Shown here piece by piece: positions 8,339 to 17,531 of a DNA stretch of 64,000 nt; within the stretch, counting starts at the first letter, position 1, and every line of letters begins with the position of its first letter. Source of the stretch: Roseivirga sp. E12 (GTDB lineage Bacteria; Bacteroidota; Bacteroidia; Cytophagales; Cyclobacteriaceae). The DNA lies in contig NZ_JAGFMD010000001.1 in assembly GCF_017592825.1 (NCBI RefSeq), positions 868,001-932,000 of the forward strand, written 5' to 3'. The notes beneath the pieces are model-generated. The model ran no database searches. It saw only the letters and a program-made list of their open reading frames with translations, and was not told the DNA's origin. Made by a program: the position numbers and the translations under genes.

Positions 8339-9441
8339 ATTCCGAGCAGCGCTACCAAGTGGCGCTATCGCTTATCTCTGGTATAGGCCCTGTCCTATCC
8401 AAACAACTCATTAATCATTTTGGAAGTACAATAGAGGTCTTTAAGGCATCTAAAGGTAAGGTTGCCAAAGTAAGCGGCTTTGGAAACAAGCTGTCCTCCC
8501 TACTTTCGAATGAGAATAAGCTCCTCGCTTCGGCCGATGCTATTATAGAGCAATCGCTAAAGGCTGGCATTGCCATTCATTGCTTCACAGATCCTAGTTA
8601 TCCCAGAAGACTCTTACAAATATCAGATGCACCGATTGTTCTCTATAGCAAGGGTAATATTGATCTGAACCCAAAGAAAACAACCGGAATAGTCGGAACA
8701 CGGAAAGCTACGAAATATGGACTTTCAACCACTGAGCGCATTATAGCAGACGCTAAATCCAATAGCCCAACTATTATTTCTGGTCTAGCCTATGGAATTG
8801 ATGTAAAAGCTCATGAAGTAGCGCTGTCCGAAGGCCTACCCACCGTTGCGGTTTTAGCTTGCGGTCTGGACACTATATATCCAGCGGGCAATCGAGCAAC
8901 GGCAAAGAAAATGCTAAAGTTTGGAGGACTTGTGAGCGAATACCCAATAGGCACAAAAGCCGACCCTCGGTATTTCCCTGCGCGCAACAGAATCATTGCT
9001 GGGCTTTCAGATGCCTTAATTGTGGTAGAAGCAGCTAAGAAAGGTGGTGCCTTGATCACTGGCAACATTGCCCATAGCTATGAACGACCAGTATTTGCTG
9101 TACCCGGTCAGCTTGATAAATCTAACTCAGAGGGCTGTAATCAATTGATTAGAAACTTTAAGGCCTCTATCTACACAGGTTTTCGAGATGTTGCCGAGGC
9201 CTTGAACTGGGATAGGGAAAAAGAACAAAAGGTACAGATCATAGCGTCCAAACTAGAAAAGCTAACTGGCTTGGAAAAGAAAGTTGTTAACACCCTTTTA
9301 ACCAATGGTCAACAAATGCAACTAGATGACCTTAGCTGGCAAAGCCAGATTCCTTTGAATCAATTAGCGTCTCTACTCCTACAGTTAGAGTTTGAAGGTA
9401 TTATTAAGCCATTACCAGGGAAAGAATACAGACTAGGCTAA
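8335..9441 (+). CDS. dprA: DNA-processing protein DprA
   Basis: A 368-residue DprA/Smf protein that loads RecA on incoming single-stranded DNA during natural transformation. An N-terminal helix-hairpin-helix region (LSLISGIGPVLSKQLINHFG) precedes the Rossmann domain with GTRKATKYG, SGLAYGIDVKAH, GLDTIYPAGN, SEYPIGTKADPRYFPARNRIIAGLS and GGALITGNIA. A winged-helix C-terminal domain occupies about 300-368. The start is TTG, overlapping the merR stop. Other competence genes are not in the window. Confidence 0.96.
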   Translation: MNSEQRYQVALSLISGIGPVLSKQLINHFGSTIEVFKASKGKVAKVSGFGNKLSSLLSNENKLLASADAIIEQSLKAGIAIHCFTDPSYPRRLLQISDAPIVLYSKGNIDLNPKKTTGIVGTRKATKYGLSTTERIIADAKSNSPTIISGLAYGIDVKAHEVALSEGLPTVAVLACGLDTIYPAGNRATAKKMLKFGGLVSEYPIGTKADPRYFPARNRIIAGLSDALIVVEAAKKGGALITGNIAHSYERPVFAVPGQLDKSNSEGCNQLIRNFKASIYTGFRDVAEALNWDREKEQKVQIIASKLEKLTGLEKKVVNTLLTNGQQMQLDDLSWQSQIPLNQLASLLLQLEFEGIIKPLPGKEYRLG

Positions 9442-9473
9442 CACATTTCTTCGTTGTTTACTAAAATTCAACC

Positions 9474-10007
9474 ATGAGCAGGCTCTTTGCACTTCTCCTT
9501 CTCGCTGTTTTTCCCGTGGCCTTACAAGGCCAAGAGGCGACTGACAAACCTTATAGGGAAGACTGGGGTAAATTTGATCATTTAGACCTTGCCGTAGGCT
9601 TCAACAGAAATCCTTCACCCACTACAGAGTCCGTTGCTTATCATTCGTTAGAAGTATCTCTATGGCAGTCTGTCAACTTCAGGTACAATCATCCGGCCAG
9701 CTCTACATTCTACATTAGCCAAGAACTTGGCTTAGCCTCTAACAAAGTCATACATGGTTCTAAAGCCGGTTTATGGCTGGGTTTCTGGGGCTTTATTTTA
9801 GGTGGAGAGGCCAAATACCTGACGGATTACCAAGACCAGACCTTTATCCTATCGCCCTTCATGGGGTTTGGTAATTACCCGTTTAGGTTTACAATTGGCT
9901 ATTCTGGTAGAATATCAGGCTCAGGAAGCCTAAGAGATATCAGTAAGGTAAGCATGAATTTATCCATTGCGATACTTCCTCTGAGAAAGTCAAAGAAGAT
10001 AGACTAA
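9474..10007 (+). CDS. Hypothetical secreted beta-strand-rich protein
   Basis: A 177-residue product with a clear signal peptide (MSRLFALLLLAVFPVALQG). Its alternating aromatic/hydrophobic strands (VNFRYNHP, AGLWLGFWGFILGGEAKYL, FRFTIGYSGRI) are typical of a small outer-membrane beta-barrel. I do not recognise a named family. It lies 32 bases after dprA and converges on the serine hydrolase gene. Localisation at the outer membrane is inferred from composition only. Confidence 0.65.
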   Translation: MSRLFALLLLAVFPVALQGQEATDKPYREDWGKFDHLDLAVGFNRNPSPTTESVAYHSLEVSLWQSVNFRYNHPASSTFYISQELGLASNKVIHGSKAGLWLGFWGFILGGEAKYLTDYQDQTFILSPFMGFGNYPFRFTIGYSGRISGSGSLRDISKVSMNLSIAILPLRKSKKID

Positions 10008-10011
10008 CATA

Positions 10012-11400
10012 CTACTCCCAGTGCATGCCCATGGTGTAAGTCCCTTCTTTCACCCGTAGCAACTCATAGACAAGATTATGGATATTAGGCCTCACATTAA
10101 GCTGATAGATCTTACTATTATTCCTGGTAGGATGCACTCGATTGGAAAGAAAGACAAAAAGCAAATCGTTGGCAGGGTCTGCCCAAACTAGCGTACCGGT
10201 ATATCCCGTATGACCGAAACTAGCTTCACTGGCTCCTTTTGCCACACTACTCAAATTGGCATTGTATTCTACCAAAGGTTTATCAAAGCCCAGTCCTCTT
10301 CTATTGCCCACCTCGCAGAACTGGCAGTCAGTAAACTCTTTGATTGTACCTTCCTTCAAATAGGTATTACCTTCGAACCTGCCCCCATTCAGGAGCATTT
10401 GATATACTTTTGCTAGGTCACTTGCGCTACTGAAAAGACCGGCATTTCCTGAAATCCCGAGCATCATAGCGGCCCCCTCATCGTGCACAACACCATGAAG
10501 CGTCTGCATTCTAAAGAAACTATCTACTTCGGTCGGCACTATTTTTTCCAACTCAAACTCTTCAGTGGGATTAAAGCGCAAGGTCTTTGCTTCCATTGGA
10601 ACGTAGAACTCATCATATAAAAACTGATCGAAAGACTTACCCGTCAATCGCCTTACAAGCTCAGGAATTAGGTAGAAGGTCAAGCCAGAATACACATATC
10701 GCTTATCCTTGCTGACTTTCGACTTGCGGATCATTTTGTAGATCTTCTTTTGTATAAAGTCTTTGTGCATGAACAATCCCGTCTCAGAAATTCGATAGGG
10801 ATAATTGGCAGAAGAATCCTTACTCACTGTCTTATTTCGGTATTTCCCGTTTCTTTTTTGTGACTCGGACCAATAAGGAATCCATGCCCTAAGCCCTGCC
10901 TGATGAGCCAATACATCACGCATGATCAAGTTCTTCTTCTTGCCTTTAGCAACATCAGGAAAGTAGTACCCCATCGTTTTGTCCGGATCGAATAGACCCA
11001 TGTCGTAGAGCTTCATCAAAGCCAAAGTCGATGCTGTAGTCTTGGTAACCGAAGCGAGATCATAAATATCAGTGGTATCAACCGGATTGACCTTGTCATA
11101 AGTATGATATCCAAAAGCTTGATGATAGAAGACCAATCCACTTTTGGCAATCAAAACCTGAGCACCAGGAAAAGCCATCGAGTCAATTGCTTGCTTCATT
11201 ATGCGTTCTATCCCCGCATTCAACTTATCCCCATCAATCTGAAAAACATCGGGGAGCCCCAAGCGAAGACCATCTCCCGCCCTATTGATACCACGTACTA
11301 CTTGCTTCTGCGTAATAAATACAGGTTCGTCTTGTGACCAAACCTGAAAGCCGGTAGTACATAGTACAAACAACAAAAAGACGCTTCTAATACCCATCAT
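10012..11400 (-). CDS. Serine hydrolase, class C beta-lactamase family
   Basis: A 462-residue secreted protein of the beta-lactamase/penicillin-binding-like family. After a signal peptide (about 1-22) it carries the nucleophile motif SVTKT (Ser-x-x-Lys) near residue 117, then YSGLTFYLIPELV (YxN-like region), and a late GHTGYTG replacing the usual KTG-like box. Family members hydrolyse beta-lactams, D-amino-acid peptides or esters; the Bacteroidota homologues are often fused to GH3 glucosaminidases, and this one is free-standing. Its ATG overlaps the HMG-CoA lyase stop (TAATG), so the two form a coupled pair. Confidence 0.85.
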   Translation of the reverse strand: MMGIRSVFLLFVLCTTGFQVWSQDEPVFITQKQVVRGINRAGDGLRLGLPDVFQIDGDKLNAGIERIMKQAIDSMAFPGAQVLIAKSGLVFYHQAFGYHTYDKVNPVDTTDIYDLASVTKTTASTLALMKLYDMGLFDPDKTMGYYFPDVAKGKKKNLIMRDVLAHQAGLRAWIPYWSESQKRNGKYRNKTVSKDSSANYPYRISETGLFMHKDFIQKKIYKMIRKSKVSKDKRYVYSGLTFYLIPELVRRLTGKSFDQFLYDEFYVPMEAKTLRFNPTEEFELEKIVPTEVDSFFRMQTLHGVVHDEGAAMMLGISGNAGLFSSASDLAKVYQMLLNGGRFEGNTYLKEGTIKEFTDCQFCEVGNRRGLGFDKPLVEYNANLSSVAKGASEASFGHTGYTGTLVWADPANDLLFVFLSNRVHPTRNNSKIYQLNVRPNIHNLVYELLRVKEGTYTMGMHWE

Positions 11401-12251
11401 TAGTTTTGAGGAAATACATCTAAACTCATTAACATCGCTTGATCAAACGCTTGTTTATCTAAACCGGTTTCTTGACTAATGGAATGCATATAGCTCAGTA
11501 GACGCTCGGTAGCAATATTACCCGTGAGATCATCTTTAGCCATAGGGCAACCACCGAAACCTTTAATTGCCGTATCGAATCGTCTGCAGCCTGCAGCATA
11601 GGCCGCTTCAAGTTTCTCCAAAGTCTTGTCTGGAGTAGAATGAAAGTGCGCTCCAAACTCAGTGCTTGGGTAAGCCGAAATACTCCTACCAAAGACATTT
11701 TCAATCACATCAGGCTCGGCAACACCGATGGTATCAGACAAACTGATAATCCCAATACCTAGAGCCGTTAGCTTTTCGACAAATTCGGCTACAATTTCTT
11801 CATTAAAAGGTTCGCCATAGGGGTTTCCAAAACCCATAGAGATATAGGCAACTAGTTCCTTATTATGCTTTACACAAAGGTTTTGAATATCAGCCACCGT
11901 TTGGAGAGCCTCTTGGATCGACTTGTTGGTGTTTCTTAGTTGAAATTGCTCAGAAATCGACAGCGGAAAGCCCAAGTAGTCTATTTCCTCAAATTGAATG
12001 GCTTGTTCAGCCCCTCGAACATTGGCAATTATGGCAAGAAGCTTTGTTGGAGTATCAGAAAGATTGAGTTGGTCTAATACCTCAGCCGTATCTCTAAGCT
12101 GCGGAATGGCCTTTGGTGAAACAAAACTCCCAAAGTCGATTGTATCAAAGCCTACCTTCAAAAGCTGATTGATGTACAGCGCTTTTTTCTCAGTCGGTAT
12201 AAACTCATGCAAACCTTGCATGGCATCTCTAGGACACTCAATTATTTTCAT
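11400..12251 (-). CDS. mvaB: Hydroxymethylglutaryl-CoA lyase
   Basis: A 283-residue TIM-barrel lyase that cleaves HMG-CoA to acetoacetate and acetyl-CoA in leucine degradation. The start region ECPRDAMQG carries the catalytic Arg-Asp pair. FGAHFHSTPD supplies the metal-binding His-x-His, and KGFGGCPMAKDDLTGN contains the catalytic loop Cys. Length matches the family. Other leucine-degradation genes are not adjacent; the co-transcribed partner is a serine hydrolase with no obvious link. Confidence 0.93.
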   Translation of the reverse strand: MKIIECPRDAMQGLHEFIPTEKKALYINQLLKVGFDTIDFGSFVSPKAIPQLRDTAEVLDQLNLSDTPTKLLAIIANVRGAEQAIQFEEIDYLGFPLSISEQFQLRNTNKSIQEALQTVADIQNLCVKHNKELVAYISMGFGNPYGEPFNEEIVAEFVEKLTALGIGIISLSDTIGVAEPDVIENVFGRSISAYPSTEFGAHFHSTPDKTLEKLEAAYAAGCRRFDTAIKGFGGCPMAKDDLTGNIATERLLSYMHSISQETGLDKQAFDQAMLMSLDVFPQN

Positions 12252-12415
12252 TGAGTAAGTTTATGCCCTTGATAGGTTACATCCAAACTAATCGAATGAT
12301 TTAGTCATTAAAACATGTTACTTGAACATTCGAGTTCTTCCGAAGGCAAAACAGTTTAAACCTAATAGTAAACCTATCTTCTCTACTGACCAAAGTTAGA
12401 AATTCATTCTATTAC

Positions 12416-12471
12416 TTCTACTAAATAGAACTAATACGAAGTTTTTCAATATATTTGATCTACTTAGTAGA
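12416..12471 (+). promoter_or_regulatory. Candidate PadR operators bracketing the promoter
   Basis: Two related palindromes lie in the padR leader. TTCTACTAAATAGAA spans 12416-12430, with 5-bp arms. TCTACTTAGTAGA spans 12459-12471, a 13-bp palindrome with 6-bp arms that ends 10 bases before the ATG. They flank the candidate -7 element at 12450-12457, a layout suited to autorepression. Binding by the adjacent PadR protein is inferred. Confidence 0.6.
12450..12457 (+). promoter_or_regulatory. Candidate -7 element of the padR-permease operon
   Basis: TATATTTG matches the Bacteroidota TAnnTTTG consensus exactly. It is placed between two palindromic operator candidates and 24 bases upstream of the chosen ATG at 12482. 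Confidence 0.5.
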
Positions 12472-12481
12472 ACATATCACT

Positions 12482-12808
12482 ATGGAAAAAGAATACATCG
12501 GAGAACTGGAAGAGCTCATACTTCTTCTAATCGTTACCCTTAAAGATGATGCTTACGGACTCTCAATCAGAAGGGCATTAAAGGAACAAGCCAATAGAAC
12601 CATGACCATAGGGTCTGTACATGGCACTTTGAATCGACTGGAAAAAAAGGGACTCGTAACTTCCTGTTACAGTGATGCTACAGAGGTAAGAGGCGGTCGG
12701 AGTAAAAGGATTTTTACCATCACAGCTTCTGGGAAGAAGGCATTGGAAAGAAGCCGTGATATCAAAGTGAATCTCTGGATGCAAATACCTGAACTTGCCA
12801 TAAAGTGA
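12482..12808 (+). CDS. PadR-family transcriptional regulator
   Basis: A 108-residue winged-helix repressor. The start MEKEYIGELEELILL at 12482 is preferred to an upstream in-frame start at 12455, because PadR domains begin with this helix and the earlier start would lie in the operator. The fold runs LILLLIVTLKDDAYGLSIRRAL, TIGSVHGTLNRLEKKGLV, then the wing GGRSKRIFTITASG. In Bacteroidota this family is typically encoded just before FtsX-like permeases, and its stop overlaps the permease start (GTGA). It probably represses its own operon. Confidence 0.88.
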   Translation: MEKEYIGELEELILLLIVTLKDDAYGLSIRRALKEQANRTMTIGSVHGTLNRLEKKGLVTSCYSDATEVRGGRSKRIFTITASGKKALERSRDIKVNLWMQIPELAIK

Positions 12809-15417
12809 ATAAGAGCTCTAAAATACCGAAAGCCGCTAGGCTAATTCTGAATTGGATTTGCAAAGAGGAATATATAGAAGAGATAATTGGTGATCTCCAT
12901 GAATACAGCTCTGAGATAAAAGGAAAACCAGCATGGAAAAGAAAGGTCTTCTTCTGGTTTCAAGTGTTCAATTTCATCAAGCCCTGGTCAATAAAAAACC
13001 TCAAAATAAATCAACGTATAAATCAAACCGCAATGTTCAAAAACTTCATAATATCAGCTCTCAGGTCAATTAAGAGGCAAAAAGCATTCTCGTTTATTAA
13101 TATCATAGGACTTGCAGTTGGAATCTCGGTCTCACTAATGTTATTCCTGTTCATACAAAATGAAATACAATACGATAAATTCCACGAGAACCGAGAAGAC
13201 ATCTTTAGAGTAGTATCTCGCTATACAACGACAAAAGGTAATACCAATAGTTCTGCAATTACTTTCGGCTCGGTTGTACCTGAAATGGTCAAAGCAATTC
13301 CAGAGATACAATACGCCACCAGGATATACAACTTTGGGAATGTGGAAATCTCCTTAAACCAAACCAAGTTTAAGGATCAGACAATGTACTTTTCTGATCA
13401 TGATTTTTTTGAGATTTTCTCCTTCAAACCTCTCTATAGCCAACAAATTAGTGAAACGGCATTCGGAAATAATGGAGTAGTTGTCAGTGCCATCCTAGCC
13501 AAAACGCTCTTCGGAGACTCCTCACCTATTGGAGAAGTAATCAAGATCCTTGAACAAGACTATACCATAGTATCAGTAGTTGATGTACCGAAAAAGTCAC
13601 ACCTGAAGTTTGACTTGATAGTTTCACTCAATGGGTTTCCAGATCTGCATGACTGGGCATATAAAAGTGGATTAGATTTTCACAGTTATGGTATGTATGC
13701 AGATGGTGTTGATCATTCAACCGTAGACACAAAAATCTGTGAACTATACAATGATCAAATGGACCAACGTTTTGCAGACTTTACATCGGCCTCGGACAAT
13801 TACGTTCAACCATTTAACGACATATACCTTAACTCTCAAGGTATTGCTAACAATATAAAAGTAGGCAGTAGGCAAACCATGTATGTCTTGACCGGAATTA
13901 ACATTCTTATCCTGCTTATAGCAATTATAAATTATGTCAACCTTACCACGGCTCAGTACGAAAAACGGATTAAGGAAATAGGTGTCAGAAAGGTCATTGG
14001 GGCTAATAGAAACAGCTTAATTGTGCAGTTTCTTGGTGAATCTACTGTAATAACTTTGCTAGCCTTCGCTATTGCCCTGGGCATCACACAATTCTTGATT
14101 GAACCATTCGGAAAAATCATGCAGATAGAGGCCGAAGTGACTTACTGGTCTCAACCTTTGGTTATACTCGGGATGGTCTGTGCTGTTATTTTGATCGGTA
14201 TTATTTCAGGGATTTACCCTGCCCTATTCATCTCTAAATTTAAACCATCGAAAATCTTAAAGAAAGACTTCTCAAGCCTTAAGAGAGGAACAATAGGAAG
14301 CAAAGTTCTAGTCACCCTTCAGTTTGTGATTGCCATCGTGCTGGTCATTAATTTTACTTTCATCCACAAACAGATATCCTATATCAAAAACATTGATTTG
14401 GGGTTCTCAAAGGATCAAATTTTGGTTGTAAATAACCTTTCCACCAAAATCAGGAGCTCTTATGAAACTGTTGAAGCTGAAATACTGAACTCTCCAAATG
14501 TTTTGGAATTGACCTCTTCACAGTCAGCCCTCGGCAGGGGATCAAGTGGTCAAACTGCACATTTGGCAAGTGAAAGCCCAAATACCGCTCAACCCATAGG
14601 GGAGCTGAGAACGGGTCATAACTTTATTAAAACCTATGGTTTGGAAATCACAGAAGGAAGAGACTTTTCAAAAAACTTACTTACCGACAAGGACGCATTC
14701 CTAATCAACGAATCGGGAAAAAAACTGCTATTCGCTGGAGAAGAAAGCCCTGTCGGTAAGTCAATTGTGGTTGCTGGAAGAAAAGGCCAAGTCATTGGCG
14801 TAGTAAAGGACTTCAACTACACTAATTTGAAAAGGCAAATCTCACCAGTGGTTATAAGTCTTGGAAGCCCATATAGGCTTGAATTATCTCTAAAAATCAA
14901 CACATCTAACATTCAAGAGACCATTGCCCATGTTGAGTCTTCATTAAAAAAAGTAGACCCGGATTATGAAATCGGCTATTATTTCCTTGATGACTACTTC
15001 AACAATATGTTTGAAGCTGACGAAAGAAATGCCTCTCTAATTTCTTATGCCAGCATATTGACCATTTTAATTTCTCTTGTTGGCTTAGTCGCACTCATTG
15101 GCCATGGCCTTACCAAAAGGATGAAAGAAGTGGCTATTAGAAAAGTACTCGGGGCTAAAATAAAGCAGATACTTTGGGGCTTGATTAAAGAGTATTACTG
15201 GATCATTATCATTTCCAATATACTGGCCATTCCTCTTGCCTTGGTAGCCATGAACAAATGGCTTCCTACTTTTGCCTATCGAATTGACCCTGCTGACTAT
15301 TGGATGTTGTTTGTCAAGATCAGCTGCTTATCGCTTTTACTTGCTTTGGTGATCATTCTCATTCAGGTTTATAAACGTTCGAGGATGAACCCAGTGGAGA
15401 TTTTAGGGAACGAGTAA
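12805..15417 (+). CDS. FtsX-like ABC transporter permease with permease-prefix domain
   Basis: An 870-residue inner-membrane protein of the MacB/FtsX permease type, starting with GTG. Residues 1-75 look like the permease prefix domain (RLILNWICKEEYIEEIIGDLHEYS). Then come a membrane helix at about 95-115 and a large periplasmic MacB core (about 120-340). Three further helices follow, bearing the cytoplasmic signature KEIGVRKVIGANR. The architecture is then duplicated in the C-terminal half (KEVAIRKVLGAKIKQI). No ATPase gene is adjacent, as is common for this family, so the partner must be encoded elsewhere. Substrate unknown. Confidence 0.9.
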   Translation: MNKSSKIPKAARLILNWICKEEYIEEIIGDLHEYSSEIKGKPAWKRKVFFWFQVFNFIKPWSIKNLKINQRINQTAMFKNFIISALRSIKRQKAFSFINIIGLAVGISVSLMLFLFIQNEIQYDKFHENREDIFRVVSRYTTTKGNTNSSAITFGSVVPEMVKAIPEIQYATRIYNFGNVEISLNQTKFKDQTMYFSDHDFFEIFSFKPLYSQQISETAFGNNGVVVSAILAKTLFGDSSPIGEVIKILEQDYTIVSVVDVPKKSHLKFDLIVSLNGFPDLHDWAYKSGLDFHSYGMYADGVDHSTVDTKICELYNDQMDQRFADFTSASDNYVQPFNDIYLNSQGIANNIKVGSRQTMYVLTGINILILLIAIINYVNLTTAQYEKRIKEIGVRKVIGANRNSLIVQFLGESTVITLLAFAIALGITQFLIEPFGKIMQIEAEVTYWSQPLVILGMVCAVILIGIISGIYPALFISKFKPSKILKKDFSSLKRGTIGSKVLVTLQFVIAIVLVINFTFIHKQISYIKNIDLGFSKDQILVVNNLSTKIRSSYETVEAEILNSPNVLELTSSQSALGRGSSGQTAHLASESPNTAQPIGELRTGHNFIKTYGLEITEGRDFSKNLLTDKDAFLINESGKKLLFAGEESPVGKSIVVAGRKGQVIGVVKDFNYTNLKRQISPVVISLGSPYRLELSLKINTSNIQETIAHVESSLKKVDPDYEIGYYFLDDYFNNMFEADERNASLISYASILTILISLVGLVALIGHGLTKRMKEVAIRKVLGAKIKQILWGLIKEYYWIIIISNILAIPLALVAMNKWLPTFAYRIDPADYWMLFVKISCLSLLLALVIILIQVYKRSRMNPVEILGNE

Positions 15418-15454
15418 TCACATCTAGAGCGACCCAGCTCATTAGCATATAAAT

Positions 15455-15483
15455 AAAAAAGGCTCCGATAAATCGGAGCCCTT
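15455..15483 (-). terminator. Intrinsic terminator for the fasciclin gene
   Basis: A GC-rich hairpin pairs GGCTCCGA with TCGGAGCC (15461-15480). Read on the minus strand it is followed by six T residues, making a good terminator for the fasciclin gene. On the plus strand the downstream CTTTC is poorer but might serve the permease operon. Confidence 0.8.
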
Positions 15484-15502
15484 TCAACCTTAAACTTCAC
15501 GC

Positions 15503-16000
15503 TTACATGTTAGGTGGTAAAATCACCTTGTCAATAATGTGAACAACACCATTTGAAGCTTTAACATCTGCAGCGATAACTTTCGCTCCACTTATCTTAA
15601 CGGTACCTCCACTAATAGATACAGATACATTTTGTCCTTGTACAGTTTTCGCTTTTTGTCCATTGGATAAATCTGTAGACATAACCTTACCACCAACGAC
15701 ATGGTAGGTAAGAATAGCTACTAATTTGTCTTTATTCTCTGGCTTTAAAAGCATCTCTAAAGTACCGGCAGGAAGTGCTGCGAATGCTTCGTCAGTTGGA
15801 GCGAATACTGTGAATGGGCCGTCTCCTTGAAGAGTTTCTACCAAGCCCCCAGCCTTTACAGCTGCCACCAAAGTTTTTAAATTGTCAGCACCAACGGCTA
15901 ACTCTACAATATTCTTTGACTGTGCTTGCGCAACAGAAACTGTTAATAAGAGTGCAAAGAAGGATGCAGCAAGTGATCTAAATATTTTTTGAGTTTTCAT
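15503..16000 (-). CDS. Secreted fasciclin-domain protein
   Basis: A 165-residue secreted protein: a signal peptide ending at AQAQ, then one FAS1 domain. Hallmarks are [23 protein letters not shown] (H1 region) and [12 protein letters not shown] (H2 region), with YHVV between them. The start MKTQKIF at 16000 is chosen over an upstream in-frame Met at 16018 because it gives a clean signal peptide. FAS1 proteins mediate adhesion or surface interactions. It lies immediately downstream of, and in the same orientation as, an ECF sigma/RskA-like anti-sigma pair. Confidence 0.93.
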   Translation of the reverse strand: MKTQKIFRSLAASFFALLLTVSVAQAQSKNIVELAVGADNLKTLVAAVKAGGLVETLQGDGPFTVFAPTDEAFAALPAGTLEMLLKPENKDKLVAILTYHVVGGKVMSTDLSNGQKAKTVQGQNVSVSISGGTVKISGAKVIAADVKASNGVVHIIDKVILPPNM

Positions 16001-16074
16001 AATTGGATAATTTTTCAATGTTTGATTAAAACTATCCTAGATACGACCTGCCAAGGCGGCTTGGATTTCGGTTG

Positions 16075-16893
16075 TTAACTTTTTTTCAAAAAACCTTTAA
16101 CAAAGGTTTTATCAACAGTAGCAATTGGACTGCCACCCTCCTTCTCGAGCGTCACGGCAAAGGCTTCGACATTGCCTCTTACGATCTTCAGTTCTTGAAC
16201 TAATTGATTGTGGTCAAAGATTCCTGCATCAATCGGAGCAACCCCAGGCTTGATCGCCCAAAGTTGGTATTGATGACCATGTGGTGGTTCTGGTAGGTTG
16301 TCAACACTGATGAACACAGCATTGCTCTTTTTATTCCAGAAGACATTAGCAAAGGACTCAGGTGCCAAATCAAGTCCATCCATTCTAATATGAATATTGT
16401 CCTCACTCATAAAATGGGCAATTCTCAACTCGGCATACTGCAGTTGTTCATTCGTTTCGCTTACTCTATTGGCGAGTGATGTCTGATCAGATTGCAATGC
16501 CGCCAATTGATCTTTAGTATTCTTAAACTGAGAATAAAAGACGTAGTTGAATCCCAAACTAAGGAATAGAAGAATGGTGGCTGCAATCGTCCAAACAGGT
16601 ACGATATTCACCCGTTGTATCCTTACTTCAGGTTCATCATCGAGTACCTCGAAAAATTTCTCTTTCTCAATTTCCTGAATGGATTTGAGGGCACCATCTA
16701 AAACTTCTTGTCTTGGAGCCTTTGATTCCACTTGAGCATATTTCAAAAGACTCTCTCTTAGTGCATCTAATTCTATGCGCACCTCATTATACTCTGTTGC
16801 TACTCGATCAACCTCAAGCATTTCCTGCTCGTTAAGCTCACCCGCTAGGTAGGCTTCTAATATTCCTGATGATATGTACGCTTGGATATCCAT
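16075..16893 (-). CDS. RskA-like anti-sigma factor
   Basis: A 272-residue membrane protein. An N-terminal cytoplasmic region (about 1-95) begins with a helical anti-sigma-like domain (ILEAYLAGELNEQEMLEVDRV). A single membrane helix lies at about 100-120, followed by a coiled coil at about 125-155. A periplasmic RskA-type domain contains NVFWNKKSNAVFISVDNLPEPPHGHQY and AVTLEKEGG. It should sequester the sigma factor encoded directly upstream; its ATG overlaps the sigma stop (TAATG). No zinc-binding HxxxCxxC is seen, so it is not a ZAS-type protein. Confidence 0.87.
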   Translation of the reverse strand: MDIQAYISSGILEAYLAGELNEQEMLEVDRVATEYNEVRIELDALRESLLKYAQVESKAPRQEVLDGALKSIQEIEKEKFFEVLDDEPEVRIQRVNIVPVWTIAATILLFLSLGFNYVFYSQFKNTKDQLAALQSDQTSLANRVSETNEQLQYAELRIAHFMSEDNIHIRMDGLDLAPESFANVFWNKKSNAVFISVDNLPEPPHGHQYQLWAIKPGVAPIDAGIFDHNQLVQELKIVRGNVEAFAVTLEKEGGSPIATVDKTFVKGFLKKS

Positions 16894-17423
16894 TATATGA
16901 TCGATCTCAAGTGTTTTATAGCTGTCCTAATTCTGGTCTTGACGGTACCTAGTGGTATACCAAGGTTTTCACAAATCTCTTTGTGCGAATATCCCTCAAA
17001 GAAAGACATATTAATTAAAACCTTCTGATCTCCAGGAAGCTGAGCAATCAGTTGTTTAGCATACAATTTCTCGATCTCATCACCAGTCGAAATACTCTCT
17101 GCTATACTTACGACTTCAACACCATTCTTAGATTCCTGAGAGAGTCGATAGTCTTTAGTTCTCGTCTTATCAATTGCAGCGTTTTTGCTAACGCGAACAA
17201 GCCAAGTAAAAAGAGAGCCTTTTGAACTATCAAAATTATGTCCATTCTGCCATATTTTCAACAAAACGGATTGTAAAACGTCTTCAGACATTTCATCATC
17301 GCGCAGAACTCGGTTGATTATATTGAGCAGTAATGAACCATAGTGGGTGAAAACCAATTCGATTGCCTCCTTATTCCTTTCTGCAAGCAGATGGCTTATT
17401 TTACTTTCGATTGTGGGGGTCAT
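16893..17423 (-). CDS. ECF RNA polymerase sigma factor, SigK-like
   Basis: A 176-residue group IV sigma factor. Region 2 includes NRVLRDDEMSEDVLQSVLLKIWQNG and the region 2.4-like GSLFTWLVRVSKNAAID. Region 4 has VLINMSFFEGYSHKEICENLGIPLGTVKTRI, a helix-turn-helix. The start MTPTIESKISHLL at 17423 is preferred over a longer frame reaching 17480. It is coupled to the RskA-like gene and is therefore probably held inactive at the membrane until a signal releases it. Confidence 0.92.
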   Translation of the reverse strand: MTPTIESKISHLLAERNKEAIELVFTHYGSLLLNIINRVLRDDEMSEDVLQSVLLKIWQNGHNFDSSKGSLFTWLVRVSKNAAIDKTRTKDYRLSQESKNGVEVVSIAESISTGDEIEKLYAKQLIAQLPGDQKVLINMSFFEGYSHKEICENLGIPLGTVKTRIRTAIKHLRSII

Positions 17424-17531
17424 CGTAAGTTGTTGAACTGAGAGTGACAAGGTTTTGCGATTTCTATGACAAACACACAAGCCATTATTTTTGTTTACTC
17501 TTTTTATTCATTAGCCAAACAAAAAGCACAA

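Noticed and set aside
16051-16064. Hairpin CCAAG/CTTGG after the RskA-like gene as a terminator
   Set aside because: No T-run follows on the minus strand; it could be an RNA processing or factor-dependent site but is not supported.
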